From: Ensifer oleiphilus | Lineage (GTDB): Bacteria > Pseudomonadota > Alphaproteobacteria > Rhizobiales > Rhizobiaceae | Direction of reading: 5' to 3' | Assembly (NCBI RefSeq): GCF_013371465.1 | Contig: NZ_JABWDU010000002.1 | Coordinates: forward strand, 248,001 to 312,000 | DNA length: 64,000 nt | In this document: piece after piece, positions 37,699 to 47,571 of the stretch | How the letters are laid out: each line of letters starts with the position of its first letter | Numbering within the stretch: the first letter of the stretch is position 1 | The notes under the pieces: generated by a model | Database searches by the model: none | Seen by the model: only the letters and a program-made list of their open reading frames with translations | What the model was told of the DNA's origin: nothing | Made by a program: the position numbers and the translations under genes

Positions 37699-37916
37699 TG
37701 CAGCCGGCGGGACGACAGCAGCGGCGGCCGCGCTTCACCTGCATGGGTCTCAATGCGGCCGGAAGGCCGGTGCCGATGTTCGATCCGTTCTTCGACGGAC
37801 TGGATGACGCGGGAGAAGGTCTCATGCCTGCCGGCCCGGTGGAACTTCTGCTGTTCGGTGGGCGGGATAGGATCGCCGCCGCAGACCTCCCCGCGAAGTA
37901 TCGGACGACGGCGTAG
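37698..37916 (+). CDS. Possible small coupled gene after the COG0523 gene
   Basis: The ATG overlaps the preceding stop as TGATG and the frame encodes 72 residues (ending LPAKYRTTA) without similarity I can name. TGATG overlaps often mark translational coupling. There is no independent ribosome-binding site and codon use is not distinctive, so this may be chance. Confidence 0.3.
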   Translation: MQPAGRQQRRPRFTCMGLNAAGRPVPMFDPFFDGLDDAGEGLMPAGPVELLLFGGRDRIAAADLPAKYRTTA

Positions 37917-37920
37917 ATTG

Positions 37921-37954
37921 GATCGAGGGGGCAGCCCTGAAAAGCTGCCCCGAT
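37921..37954. terminator. Inverted repeat between convergent genes
   Basis: GATCG and GGGGCAGC pair with GCTGCCCC and CGATC around CCTGAAAA. It lies between the convergent COG0523 unit and the RcnB-like gene. A weak T tract on the plus strand (TTGGTTT) fits a bidirectional or factor-assisted terminator. Confidence 0.45.
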
Positions 37955-37962
37955 CGCTTGGT

Positions 37963-38355
37963 TTAACGGGCCGTTGCCAGGCCAACGATGACGCCGGTCG
38001 CAAGGCTGATCAGCAGGAAATCGTTGTCGACGCGCACCCACTGCTGACCGCGCGGCGGCTGGCGCAGCTTGTAGCGGCGATAGTCGCGTACCTGCGCCAT
38101 ATGGCGGCGTTCGGCCGGGCTCAGGCGATGGCCGCGGGACCAGCGCTGCCTCTTTTCGATGGTGACCCGCTTTTCGATGGTCACGTGCCTGTCACCACGG
38201 CGCTCCACGTTGCGGTCCATATGGCGATCAACCTGATGGCGCTGGTAGCGGTCATGGTTCTGCGCGACTTCGAAGGAACCTGCCGGCTGCGCAAAGGCGG
38301 CGACCGGCGTGATCAGGAAGGAGCTGGCGACCAGGGCGGTCAGGAGACGTTTCAT
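37963..38355 (-). CDS. RcnB-family periplasmic protein
   Basis: A 130-residue protein with a Sec signal peptide (MKRLLTALVASSFLITPVAAFAQ). The mature part carries basic His/Arg-rich stretches (DRHMDRNVERRGDRH, two KRVTIEK repeats) and a C-terminal RcnB-like core (YRRYKLRQPPRGQQWVRVDNDFLLISLATGVI). RcnB of E. coli helps keep nickel/cobalt in balance in the periplasm; the role of rhizobial members is not established. It is close to the zinc island but is separated by an inverted repeat. Confidence 0.8.
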   Translation of the reverse strand: MKRLLTALVASSFLITPVAAFAQPAGSFEVAQNHDRYQRHQVDRHMDRNVERRGDRHVTIEKRVTIEKRQRWSRGHRLSPAERRHMAQVRDYRRYKLRQPPRGQQWVRVDNDFLLISLATGVIVGLATAR

Positions 38356-38467
38356 CGGGGTATTCCTTTCGTTATTTACGCCCCGAAAATAGGCCCGACT
38401 TCCTGAACCGAATATGAAACACTACATTACAAATGCGTAATGATATTCCATGCTTATGAGGGTTTCC

Positions 38468-40108
38468 TTACAAACGGACGCCTCCTTCAGACAGGCTGAC
38501 GTAACGGAACCGATCGAAATCCGCCGCCAATCCCGCGCCAGACGTGTCAAAGGCGAACATGCCGGCAAAGGCACCGGTGAAGGATCCGTGTTCGCCGCGG
38601 CCGCCCTCGTCCGACACCACGCCGGCATCGAGAACCGGACCGATCGCCTGCCAATCCATCCCAACCTTGGTGCGCCAGAAAAACTGCAGGTCATTGTCGT
38701 GGATCTCCATGGCAAGCCCGATCGGTCCCGCCGGAACAGCGATGCCGCTTCCGACGGGAAACTGCAGCCGTGCATGCGGGAAGTCGCCCGGACAGGACAG
38801 GATTGTCAGCGCCCGCCCGAGTGTTTCATGCCAGGTCAGGCCAAGCGCATGAAACTTGTGGCGGTTGTAGTAGTGCGTGAGCCCCGCCACCTGCTGGTAG
38901 GTCCCGGGTGCGAATTCGACGGAGGTTTCAGCGCGGAAGGAATGATGCTCCTGCCGACGGGCGACGAGGGCCTGCTCGAACCAGCTGCCTATGCTCTCGC
39001 GGCCAAAGAGCCTCAGGTGCCCTGCCCGCCTTTCAAGTGAAAAGATCCGCTCCGGCAGCGGTGTTCGCAGCCATTGGAATTCGGACGGCAACGCCGTCTC
39101 GTCGAAATCGGTCTCGACCACACGCGGCGCCGACTGGGCCCGAGCGCCCTCCGGGGCTTGGACCGTGATCTCGGGAACCAGGCCCCCGTTTTCAAGATAG
39201 AGCCAGCCATCGTCGCGCCAGACGCATTTCTGCAGCGCCGTCTCGCGGCCAAGCGTGCAGCGGCGCGAGGGCGGCAGCGGCCGGCCGCAGAGATGCGTGT
39301 GATAGGCCTGCCCATCCGGCGTCTCGACATACTGGCCGTGCCCTGCACGCTGCAGCGCCGCGTCGGGGTGGTCCTTCGAGGTGATCAGGTAGGTGTCCGG
39401 ATGCATCTCGTAGGGACCCTCGATCGTGCGCGACCGCGCCATGGTCACGGCATGATCGTATCCGGTTCCGCCCTCCGCCGTCGTCAGATAGTACCAGCCA
39501 TCGCGCTTGAAGAGATGCGGTCCCTCGACCAGACCGAGCGGCGACCCGGCAAAGATGTTCTTCACCGGCCCGGTAAGCCTGCGCTTCCGCTCGTCCCATT
39601 GCTGCAGCAGAATGCCGTCGAAGGCCGGATGCTTCGGCGAGCCGCCAAAGCTCTCGCTGCGGTGGTTCCACTGCATGTTGAGAAACCACTTGCGGCCATC
39701 GTCGTCATGAAACAGCGACGGGTCGAAGCCGGATGAATTCACGTAGACCGGATCGGACCAGACCGCTTCGATCGCCTCCGCCGTGACGATGTAGTTGTGC
39801 GCGTCCTTGAAGTTGCCGTCGAAGCGCTTGACGTCGGTATAGACGAGAAAGAACAGCCCATCGTCATAGGAGAGGCACGGCGCCCAGACGCCGCAGCTGT
39901 CAGGGTTGCCGCGCAGATCGAGCTGGCTTGCCCGCTCCAGTGGCCGGCGCACCAGCCGCCAGTTTACCAGATCGCGCGAATGATGGATCTGGACACCCGG
40001 ATACCACTCGAACGTCGACGTGGCGATGTAGTAGTCCTCGCCAACGCGGCAGATCGACGGGTCCGGGTTGAAGCCGGGCAGGATGGGGTTGCGAATCAGG
40101 GCAGTCAT
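38468..40108 (-). CDS. Glycoside hydrolase family 43 (beta-xylosidase / alpha-L-arabinofuranosidase type)
   Basis: A 546-residue cytoplasmic GH43 enzyme with no signal peptide. The N-terminal five-bladed propeller has the family's three acids: the base Asp in NPDPSICR (about residue 16), the pKa-setting Asp in SSGFDPSLFHDDDG and the acid Glu in LVEGPHLF. The C-terminal ~200 residues form the beta-sandwich of GH43 xylosidases (GH43_C2-like). It should release xylose or arabinose from imported oligosaccharides. ATG at 40108, with GGAGGAAG upstream; the GTG at 40117 overlaps that site. A LacI-type palindrome lies 60 bases upstream and matches those of the ABC operon 16 kb away. Confidence 0.92.
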   Translation of the reverse strand: MTALIRNPILPGFNPDPSICRVGEDYYIATSTFEWYPGVQIHHSRDLVNWRLVRRPLERASQLDLRGNPDSCGVWAPCLSYDDGLFFLVYTDVKRFDGNFKDAHNYIVTAEAIEAVWSDPVYVNSSGFDPSLFHDDDGRKWFLNMQWNHRSESFGGSPKHPAFDGILLQQWDERKRRLTGPVKNIFAGSPLGLVEGPHLFKRDGWYYLTTAEGGTGYDHAVTMARSRTIEGPYEMHPDTYLITSKDHPDAALQRAGHGQYVETPDGQAYHTHLCGRPLPPSRRCTLGRETALQKCVWRDDGWLYLENGGLVPEITVQAPEGARAQSAPRVVETDFDETALPSEFQWLRTPLPERIFSLERRAGHLRLFGRESIGSWFEQALVARRQEHHSFRAETSVEFAPGTYQQVAGLTHYYNRHKFHALGLTWHETLGRALTILSCPGDFPHARLQFPVGSGIAVPAGPIGLAMEIHDNDLQFFWRTKVGMDWQAIGPVLDAGVVSDEGGRGEHGSFTGAFAGMFAFDTSGAGLAADFDRFRYVSLSEGGVRL

Positions 40109-40167
40109 TCCGGGCACTTCCTCCGTTTATCGGCCGCATCCAGCCCCAAACCATCGCTATTTTCAAG

Positions 40168-40183
40168 ACTGCAACGTTACAGT
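40168..40183. promoter_or_regulatory. LacI-type operator upstream of the GH43 gene
   Basis: ACTGCAACGTTACAGT is a 16-bp palindrome with one mismatched pair. It matches the operators at 56094-56109 and 56414-56429 (core TGTAACGTTACA), the former beside a LacI-family gene's target operon. Relative to the leftward GH43 gene it lies 60-75 bases upstream of the start codon. Confidence 0.6.
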
Positions 40184-40453
40184 TGGCCGATCGACATATA
40201 CCGCCCCCTAGGGGATTCCCGCAGTATCGTCCTTCCCGGCCTTCACATCTGCAAGTGAAACCCACTGGCGATACTGGGTAGTGCCTGCCATGCCCAATGA
40301 TTGGGCAATCGCCTCAAAGCTCTATTCGACTTTAGTCTGGGGTGGCGGAACTAACAGGGAAAATCGAGCCTCGGACTTGAACGCGGGCTTGAAATCGGCA
40401 CTCTGCCTGTGCTTGGCACAAAAACCAAAACAGCCACTGCGGGGAGGAAATCG

Positions 40454-41029
40454 ATGAAAGCGTTACTCGGCTTCAGCCGACTCATAGACACGATTACCGA
40501 GTTCATCGGCAAATCGGTCTCCTGGCTCATTCTGGTTGCTGTGCTTGTCAGCGCCGGCAATGCTGTCATCCGGAAAATCTTCAACATGTCTTCGAACGCC
40601 TGGCTCGAGGCGCAGTGGTACCTCTTCGGTGCCGCCTTCATGTTTGCCGCCGCCTACACGCTGAGCCAGAACGAGCACATCCGCATCGACGTCGTCTACG
40701 GCCAGTTCTCGCGCCGCGTACAACACTGGATCGACCTGTTCGGCCACGTCTTCTTCCTGATGCCGTTCGTGCTGCTGATGCTCTACTACTTCGTGCCCTA
40801 CGTGAAGATGTCCTACATCTCGGGCGAAGTCTCCTCCAGTGCGGGCGGCCTGATCATCTGGCCAGCCAAGGCCATCCTGCTCTTCGGCTTCCTGCTGCTC
40901 GCCTTCCAGGGCGTGTCGGAAATCATCAAGAAGGTCGCGATCATGACCGGCAACATGGACGACCCGACACCCTACGTGCCGACCCATGCGCCGCTTGACG
41001 ACGTCGTCGCCCCGGAGGCCCGTCCATGA
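40454..41029 (+). CDS. TRAP transporter small permease (DctQ/TakQ-like)
   Basis: A 191-residue protein with four TM helices: the small membrane subunit of a tripartite ATP-independent periplasmic transporter. It fits the DctQ family in length, in EAQWYLFGAAFMFAAAYTLSQNEHIRIDV, and in FFLMPFVLLMLYYFVPYV. GGGGAGGAAA precedes the ATG. Its stop overlaps the dctM-like start as ATGA, so they are coupled. The matching binding-protein gene is on the other strand at 43750-44856. Confidence 0.9.
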   Translation: MKALLGFSRLIDTITEFIGKSVSWLILVAVLVSAGNAVIRKIFNMSSNAWLEAQWYLFGAAFMFAAAYTLSQNEHIRIDVVYGQFSRRVQHWIDLFGHVFFLMPFVLLMLYYFVPYVKMSYISGEVSSSAGGLIIWPAKAILLFGFLLLAFQGVSEIIKKVAIMTGNMDDPTPYVPTHAPLDDVVAPEARP

Positions 41030-42873
41030 TCGAATTCATTGCTGAAAACCTGGCACCGATCATGTTCGTTTCGCTGATCGTGTTCCTGCTCTTGGGCTAC
41101 CCTGTCGCCTTCTCGCTCGCCGCCAACGGCCTGTTGTTCTTCATCATCGGCGTGGAGCTCGCTCCCATGTCGGACTCCATCAACCTGTCCTGGCCATTGC
41201 TCAACGCTTTGCCGGACCGGTTTTGGGGGGTGATGTCGAACGACACATTGCTCGCCATCCCCTTCTTTACCTTCATGGGGATCGTGCTCGAGAAATCGGG
41301 CATGGCGGAAGACCTGCTCGATACCATCGGCCAGCTCTTCGGGCCGATCCGCGGCGGGCTGGCCTATGCCGTCATCTTCGTCGGCGCGCTGCTGGCAGCC
41401 ACCACCGGCGTGGTTGCCGCCTCCGTCATCGCCATGGGCCTGATCTCGCTGCCGATCATGCTGCGCTACGGCTATGACCGGAAGGTTGCCTCGGGCGTCA
41501 TTGCCGCTTCCGGTACGCTCGCGCAGATCATACCGCCGTCGCTCGTCCTGATCGTTCTTGCCGACCAGCTCGGCCGCTCGGTCGGCGACATGTATGCCGG
41601 CGCCCTCATCCCGGGCCTGGTTCTGACCGGCCTCTACATGCTCTACATCCTGATCATGACCTTCGTCCGGCGCGACTCGATGCCGGCGCTGCCGCTGGCA
41701 GCCCGCACGCTCGGCTCCGGCGTCACGTCGCTGATCATTGCCCTCATCGTTGCCGGCGCCTTTGCCTATGCGGCGCATATCTATCTCTACCCGACCCACG
41801 GCGAAAACGCCGACATCCTCGGCGCGACCGTTGGCGTCGGCTTCATCTATGTCGTCGCGCTGCTCGATCGCGGTTTCAAGATCAACGCGATGTCACGGCT
41901 TGCCCAGCAGGTCATCATCGTGCTGATCCCGCCGCTGGCGCTGATCTTCCTCGTGCTCGGCACCATCTTCCTCGGCATCGCCACGCCGACCGAAGGCGGC
42001 GCCATGGGGGCCGTCGGCGCCCTGATCATGGCAGCGGCCAAGGGGCGCCTCACAATGGAAGTCGTGCGTTCGGCACTCGCGGCGACCACCCGGCTTTCGG
42101 CCTTCGTGCTGTTCATCCTGATCGGTGCCCGCGTGTTCTCGCTGACCTTCTACGGTGTCAACGGGCACATCTGGGTCGAACATCTGCTGACGGCGATGCC
42201 GGGCGGCGAAACGGGCTTCCTGATCGCGGTCAACCTGCTCGTCTTCTTCCTGGCGTTCTTCCTCGACTTCTTCGAGCTTGCCTTCATCATCGTGCCGCTC
42301 TTGGCCCCGGCTGCCGACAAGCTCGGCATCGACCTGATCTGGTTCGGCGTTCTGCTCGGCATCAACATGCAGACCAGCTTCATGCATCCGCCCTTCGGCT
42401 TCGCGCTTTTCTATCTGCGCTCGGTCGCGGCAAAGGTGCCTTATCTCGACAAGGTCACCGGCAAGATGACGCAGCCGGTCACCACCGGGCAGATCTATTG
42501 GGGCGCAGTTCCGTTCGTCGGCATCCAGATCATCATGGTCGCGCTAACGATCATGTTCCCGCAGATGGTCATGCACTACAAGGGAAGCGGTGAAGTCATC
42601 GATCCGAACACGATCAAGATCGAGGTGCCCGGTTTCGGCGCTGGCGGCGGCGGGCTGACGCTGCCCGACAACGGCGGCGGCCTCGGCCTTCCCGGCGGCC
42701 TGCAGCTTCCAGGCGGCAGCCCGCTCGACCAGAAGCCGGCCGACCAGGGTGGCGCCCAGCCGCAGGCAGCACCATCGAACGACCTCAGCCAGCCGCCTTC
42801 GTTTGGCAGCCCAGGTGCTCAGCCGCAGACGGCACCGTCAAACGACCTCAGCCAGCCGCCGTCGTTCAAGTAG
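41026..42873 (+). CDS. TRAP transporter large permease (DctM/TakM-like) with a Pro/Gln-rich tail
   Basis: A 615-residue large TRAP permease with about a dozen TM helices, coupling substrate uptake to a sodium gradient. Family motifs: FLLLGYPVAFSLAANGLLFF, FTFMGIVLEKSGMAEDLLDTIGQLFGPIRGGLAYAVI, GVIAASGTLAQIIPPSLVLIVLADQLG and PTEGGAMGAVGALIMA. From about residue 535 it continues into an atypical soluble tail of Gly/Leu/Pro/Gln-rich sequence that ends in two near-identical copies of a 17-18-residue unit (AQPQxAPSNDLSQPPSF). Most DctM proteins are 420-440 residues long. The stop is followed by a terminator. Confidence 0.9.
   Translation: MIEFIAENLAPIMFVSLIVFLLLGYPVAFSLAANGLLFFIIGVELAPMSDSINLSWPLLNALPDRFWGVMSNDTLLAIPFFTFMGIVLEKSGMAEDLLDTIGQLFGPIRGGLAYAVIFVGALLAATTGVVAASVIAMGLISLPIMLRYGYDRKVASGVIAASGTLAQIIPPSLVLIVLADQLGRSVGDMYAGALIPGLVLTGLYMLYILIMTFVRRDSMPALPLAARTLGSGVTSLIIALIVAGAFAYAAHIYLYPTHGENADILGATVGVGFIYVVALLDRGFKINAMSRLAQQVIIVLIPPLALIFLVLGTIFLGIATPTEGGAMGAVGALIMAAAKGRLTMEVVRSALAATTRLSAFVLFILIGARVFSLTFYGVNGHIWVEHLLTAMPGGETGFLIAVNLLVFFLAFFLDFFELAFIIVPLLAPAADKLGIDLIWFGVLLGINMQTSFMHPPFGFALFYLRSVAAKVPYLDKVTGKMTQPVTTGQIYWGAVPFVGIQIIMVALTIMFPQMVMHYKGSGEVIDPNTIKIEVPGFGAGGGGLTLPDNGGGLGLPGGLQLPGGSPLDQKPADQGGAQPQAAPSNDLSQPPSFGSPGAQPQTAPSNDLSQPPSFK
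42754..42870 (+). repeat. Two near-identical repeats in the permease tail
   Basis: Residues ~577-597 and 598-615 of the large TRAP permease repeat AQPQ(A/T)APSNDLSQPPSF. The DNA copies are also very similar, indicating a recent tandem duplication. Confidence 0.8.
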
Positions 42874-42899
42874 AGCGGACCGGCAGATGGAAATACGAA

Positions 42900-42928
42900 G
42901 GGCGGCCCATCGGCCGCCCTTTTCATTT
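42900..42928 (+). terminator. Terminator of the TRAP permease operon
   Basis: GGGCGGCC (42900-42907) and GGCCGCCC (42912-42919) with a CATC loop are followed by TTTTCATTT. It is 26 bases beyond the dctM-like stop. Confidence 0.85.
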
Positions 42929-43199
42929 CGGCAAGGATGTATCCAGTCACTGGAAGCTTGCAGCAAGGCGTCTGCGCCGACCACCCCACCCTCATTCCTG
43001 TGCTCGTCACAGGAATCCAGGCAACCCAAGTTATTGGGCTAAAACAGTCTTTTGACTCCGCGGACGTGGGGTCGCTGGATCTCCGCCACATGGGCGAAGA
43101 TGAGGGGAAGAAGCATACGCCTCTCGCCAGGAGACCATCTTCCGGCCTTGACCTCAGCCAATGGGCAGGACGATTGCGGCATGCGGCGGGCGACCCCGC
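42929..43199. other. Gene-free stretch between convergent units
   Basis: No gene is seen. A hairpin repeat lies at 42994-43016, and a second small inverted repeat AACCCAA-GTTA-TTGGGCT follows at 43021-43040. The region separates the TRAP permease genes from the leftward cupin gene. Confidence 0.4.
42994..43016. repeat. Hairpin of a common rhizobial intergenic repeat
   Basis: ATTCCTGTG and CACAGGAAT are exact inverted arms around CTCGT, within CCCTCATTCCTGTG and CACAGGAATCCAG. This string is a very common intergenic element of Rhizobiaceae, which in some frames gives spurious proteins containing IPVLVTGIQ. Confidence 0.7.
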
Positions 43200-43613
43200 T
43201 CACTCCAGCCGTTTTGCCGGGTTGTCGCGGTACCAGTCGACGATCATGGGCATCATCGACTCGAACGGCCCGCCGACATAAACATTGAGCAGGCCCATGC
43301 GCGACGTGCTCTCGTTGCGAAAATCGTGCAGGGTTCCGCGCGGAATGACGCAGATCGATCCCTTCTCCATCCGGTGCCAGGTGTCGCCGACGAGAATGCT
43401 GGCGGTTCCCTCGATCACGTAGAAGATTTCATCATTGTCGTCATGGCTGTGCGCGCCCGGGCCTTCGTGCCGCGCCTCCACCCACCATTCCGAAATAGAG
43501 AACCGGCCTTGCGTTTCCGGGCCGTCCGCTTTGAACACCGCCTGTATCGCACCCATGTCGTAGCGCCGGCCGCCATCCGGACCGTGCACGATCGATTGGT
43601 TTTCGCTCGGCAT
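43200..43613 (-). CDS. Cupin-domain protein
   Basis: A 137-residue single-cupin protein. GGAGGAGGA precedes the ATG. The cupin metal motif is GPGAHSHDDNDEIFYVIEGTASILVGD (HxH...E) with the second His in PRGTLHDFRN. Such proteins bind a metal and act as dioxygenases, isomerases or sugar- or small-molecule-binding modules. It lies between the TRAP permease and binding-protein genes and may assist the use of the imported compound. It could be transcribed with the dctP-like gene only past an intervening terminator. Confidence 0.85.
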   Translation of the reverse strand: MPSENQSIVHGPDGGRRYDMGAIQAVFKADGPETQGRFSISEWWVEARHEGPGAHSHDDNDEIFYVIEGTASILVGDTWHRMEKGSICVIPRGTLHDFRNESTSRMGLLNVYVGGPFESMMPMIVDWYRDNPAKRLE

Positions 43614-43687
43614 GACATCCTCCTCCTCAGGCGTTGATGCCGCAACCTTACCACGAAATCCGGGGGAGATGCTGGTCGGGAGGTGGA

Positions 43688-43726
43688 ACAAAAAAGCCAC
43701 CCGCAACCGAAGTTGCGGGTGGCTCT
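43688..43726 (-). terminator. Terminator of the TRAP binding-protein gene
   Basis: GCCACCCGCAAC and GTTGCGGGTGGC around CGAA, with a run of six As on the plus strand (Ts on the minus strand), lie just after the stop codon of the dctP-like gene. Confidence 0.85.
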
Positions 43727-43749
43727 GGCAATCGAGTGCAGCCGAAAGC

Positions 43750-45233
<1,484 letters not shown>

Positions 45234-46262
45234 CTATAGCTCGGCCGAAGTCGCCCAGAGATTGACGTCCGCCTCGCGGGCGTAAAGATCGATCTCGGCC
45301 AGTTCTTCCGCCGTGAACGTGTCGTTTTCGAGCGCCTTGACGCAATCGACGATCTGCTCGGAACGGCTCGCGCCGATCAGCGCCGAAGTGATGCGGCCAC
45401 CGCGCAGCACCCAGGCAAGCGCCATCTGCGCCAGCGTCTGGCCGCGCTTTTCGGCAATGGCGTTGAGCTTGCGGATATTGTCGATGATCTCGGGCCGGAT
45501 GAAGTCCTTCTTGAGGAAGTGGTTCTGTGCGGCACGGCTGTCCTGCGGAATGCCGCCGAGATACTTCGTCGTCAGCATGCCCTGGGCGAGCGGCGAGAAG
45601 ACGATCGAGCCGATGCCGAGATCTTCCAGCGTGTGCACGAGACCGTCGTCCTCGATCCAGCGGTTGAGCATGGAATAGCTCGGCTGGTGGATCAGGCACG
45701 GCGTGCCCAGCTCCTTCAGGATCGCGGCCGCTTCGCGGGTACGCTGCGAATTATAGGAGGAGATGCCGACATACAGCGCCCGGCCCGAACGCACGATATG
45801 GTCGAGCGCGCCGCAGGTCTCTTCGAGTGGCGTGTCCGGATCGAAGCGGTGCGAATAGAAGATGTCGACATAGTCGAGGCCCATGCGCTTCAGGCTTTGG
45901 TCGCAGGACGCGATCAGATACTTGCGGCTGCCCCACTCGCCATAAGGACCCGCCCACATGTCGTAGCCGGCCTTGGACGAGATGATCAGTTCATCGCGTA
46001 ACTGCGCGAAGTCCGTGCGCATGATTTCGCCAAAGGCGGTCTCGGCCGAGCCCGGAGGCGGGCCGTAATTGTTCGCGAGATCGAAATGGGTGATGCCGAG
46101 GTCGAATGCGGTCCGGCACATGTCGACCTTGCGGTCGTGCGGGGTGTCGCCGCCGAAATTGTGCCAGAGCCCCAGCGAGATCGCCGGCAGCTTCAGGCCG
46201 GAGCGCCCGACCCGGTTGTACTTCATGGTGTCGTAGCGGTTTTCCGCCGGTAGCCAGGTCAT
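45234..46262 (-). CDS. Aldo-keto reductase, YghZ-like (L-glyceraldehyde-3-phosphate reductase group)
   Basis: A 342-residue NADPH-dependent aldo-keto reductase, AKR14-like in size. The family landmarks are GITHFDLANNYGPPPGSAETAFG (catalytic Asp/Tyr region), ISSKAGYDMWAGPYGEWGSRKYL with the catalytic Lys, DIFYSHRFDPDTPLEET and the GASRSEQI end for cofactor. GGAGGAATT precedes the ATG. It is the last gene of the nine-gene sugar operon, separated from the dehydrogenase gene by 114 bases containing a hairpin. A role in reducing a sugar aldehyde or detoxifying methylglyoxal is possible. Confidence 0.88.
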   Translation of the reverse strand: MTWLPAENRYDTMKYNRVGRSGLKLPAISLGLWHNFGGDTPHDRKVDMCRTAFDLGITHFDLANNYGPPPGSAETAFGEIMRTDFAQLRDELIISSKAGYDMWAGPYGEWGSRKYLIASCDQSLKRMGLDYVDIFYSHRFDPDTPLEETCGALDHIVRSGRALYVGISSYNSQRTREAAAILKELGTPCLIHQPSYSMLNRWIEDDGLVHTLEDLGIGSIVFSPLAQGMLTTKYLGGIPQDSRAAQNHFLKKDFIRPEIIDNIRKLNAIAEKRGQTLAQMALAWVLRGGRITSALIGASRSEQIVDCVKALENDTFTAEELAEIDLYAREADVNLWATSAEL

Positions 46263-46317
46263 CGCAATTCCTCCGCGATTTCGATGGCGGCAAACACCCG
46301 CCATCCTGCAAAATGAG

Positions 46318-46346
46318 AAAGGTTTCCGCGGCTGCGGAAACCTCTG
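46318..46346 (-). terminator. Intra-operon hairpin before the AKR gene
   Basis: AGGTTTCCGC and GCGGAAACCT pair exactly around four bases; TTTCTCATTTT follows on the minus strand. It lies between the dehydrogenase stop and the AKR start and could lower AKR expression or be a processing site. Confidence 0.5.
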
Positions 46347-46376
46347 TTCAGAAACGTCTAAACTGGTCCGGTGCGG

Positions 46377-47555
46377 CTATGAAGCGGCAGCGGTACGATT
46401 TCCCGATATTTCTTCTTCCGGCTCGATCAGCAGCGCCCTCGCCTCCTCGATCCCAAGTGCGGCCGGCTGGGTGCAGGTGGTCGAAAGCTCGATGAACCGC
46501 CCTTCCTCGCCGGATTTCAGGATCGACACCATCACGTCGACGCCGTGCAGCGCGCGGTCGAGCGAGCAGCGAGCATCACGCCCTTCGAGAATGGCGATCG
46601 CCATGTCGGCGAGACCGGCCGTGCGGTAGTTTGCCATCGGCCCCTGTGGGTGTTCCTGGTTTTCGACCGCGAAGGGATGATCCCACATTTCGAGCGGCTG
46701 GATGTTCTTGTCGCGGCCGCTTGCTTCCACCGTCCCGCCGAAGAAATTGGGATCGGGCACGAAGATCGAACCTTCAGTGCCGTAGAGTTCCATATTGGCA
46801 TGGCGGTGAGACCAGACATCCCAGCTTGCCGACAGCGTGATCGTCGCGCCGTTTGCGAATTCCAGCAGTGCGTGGATGTTGGTCGGCGTCTTCACCGGGA
46901 TCTCTTCGCCGTTGCGCGGCTCGCTGGTGATCGTGCGCGTCGGATTGGCCATCGACGACAGTGCCGCCACGCGCTTCACCGGACCGATGAGATTGATCAG
47001 GTTGGCGATGTAGTAAGGCCCGAGATCGAGGATCGGCCCGCCTCCCGGCAGGAAGAAGAAGTCCGGGTTCGGATGCCACATCTCCATGCCGGGGCTCATC
47101 ACGTGGCAGGTACCCGACGTCACGCGACCGATCTTGCCGGCGTCGATAAAGCTGCGGGCAAGCTGATGCGCGCCGCCGAGGAAGGTGTCGGGCGCGCAGC
47201 CGACCGTCAGGCCCTTCGCCCTGGCAAGTGCGCGGAGTTCCTCACCCTGCTCCAGCGACAGCACCAGCGGCTTTTCCGAGTAGACGTGCTTGCCGGCTTC
47301 CAGAATGCTCTTCGACACCGGGAAGTGGGCATCCGGGATCGTCAGGTTGACGACGATGTCGACATCCGGGTTGGCGAGCAGCGCCTCGATGCTCTCGGCC
47401 TTGACGCCATACTCGGCGGCGCGTGCTTGCGCCGCCGCCGGATTGATGTCCGCGCAGGCAACGACCTTGATGCCCCTGAAGAGCGGCGCAAGCTTGAAAT
47501 AGGTGGTGGAGATGTTGCCGCATCCGATGATGCCGACGCCAAGTTCCTTGGTCAT
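46377..47555 (-). CDS. Gfo/Idh/MocA-family dehydrogenase
   Basis: A 392-residue NAD(P)-dependent sugar or polyol dehydrogenase. The Rossmann start is VGIIGCGNISTTYFK, with the EKP catalytic lysine in HVYSEKPLVLS (about residue 95) and GPILDLGPYYIANLINLIGPVKRVAA further on, including the DLG/H-type motif of the family. The C-terminal domain carries the usual substrate-binding beta sheet. It follows the sugar isomerase by 16 bases in the operon, which suggests oxidation of a sugar produced from the imported glycoside. Confidence 0.93.
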   Translation of the reverse strand: MTKELGVGIIGCGNISTTYFKLAPLFRGIKVVACADINPAAAQARAAEYGVKAESIEALLANPDVDIVVNLTIPDAHFPVSKSILEAGKHVYSEKPLVLSLEQGEELRALARAKGLTVGCAPDTFLGGAHQLARSFIDAGKIGRVTSGTCHVMSPGMEMWHPNPDFFFLPGGGPILDLGPYYIANLINLIGPVKRVAALSSMANPTRTITSEPRNGEEIPVKTPTNIHALLEFANGATITLSASWDVWSHRHANMELYGTEGSIFVPDPNFFGGTVEASGRDKNIQPLEMWDHPFAVENQEHPQGPMANYRTAGLADMAIAILEGRDARCSLDRALHGVDVMVSILKSGEEGRFIELSTTCTQPAALGIEEARALLIEPEEEISGNRTAAAS

Positions 47556-47571
47556 GGACTAAACCTGTTTC

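Noticed and set aside
42937-43281. 114-codon frame with HPTLIPVLVTGIQ in it
   Set aside because: This is the translation of the common intergenic ATTCCTGTG/CACAGGAAT repeat and is a well-known type of false gene.
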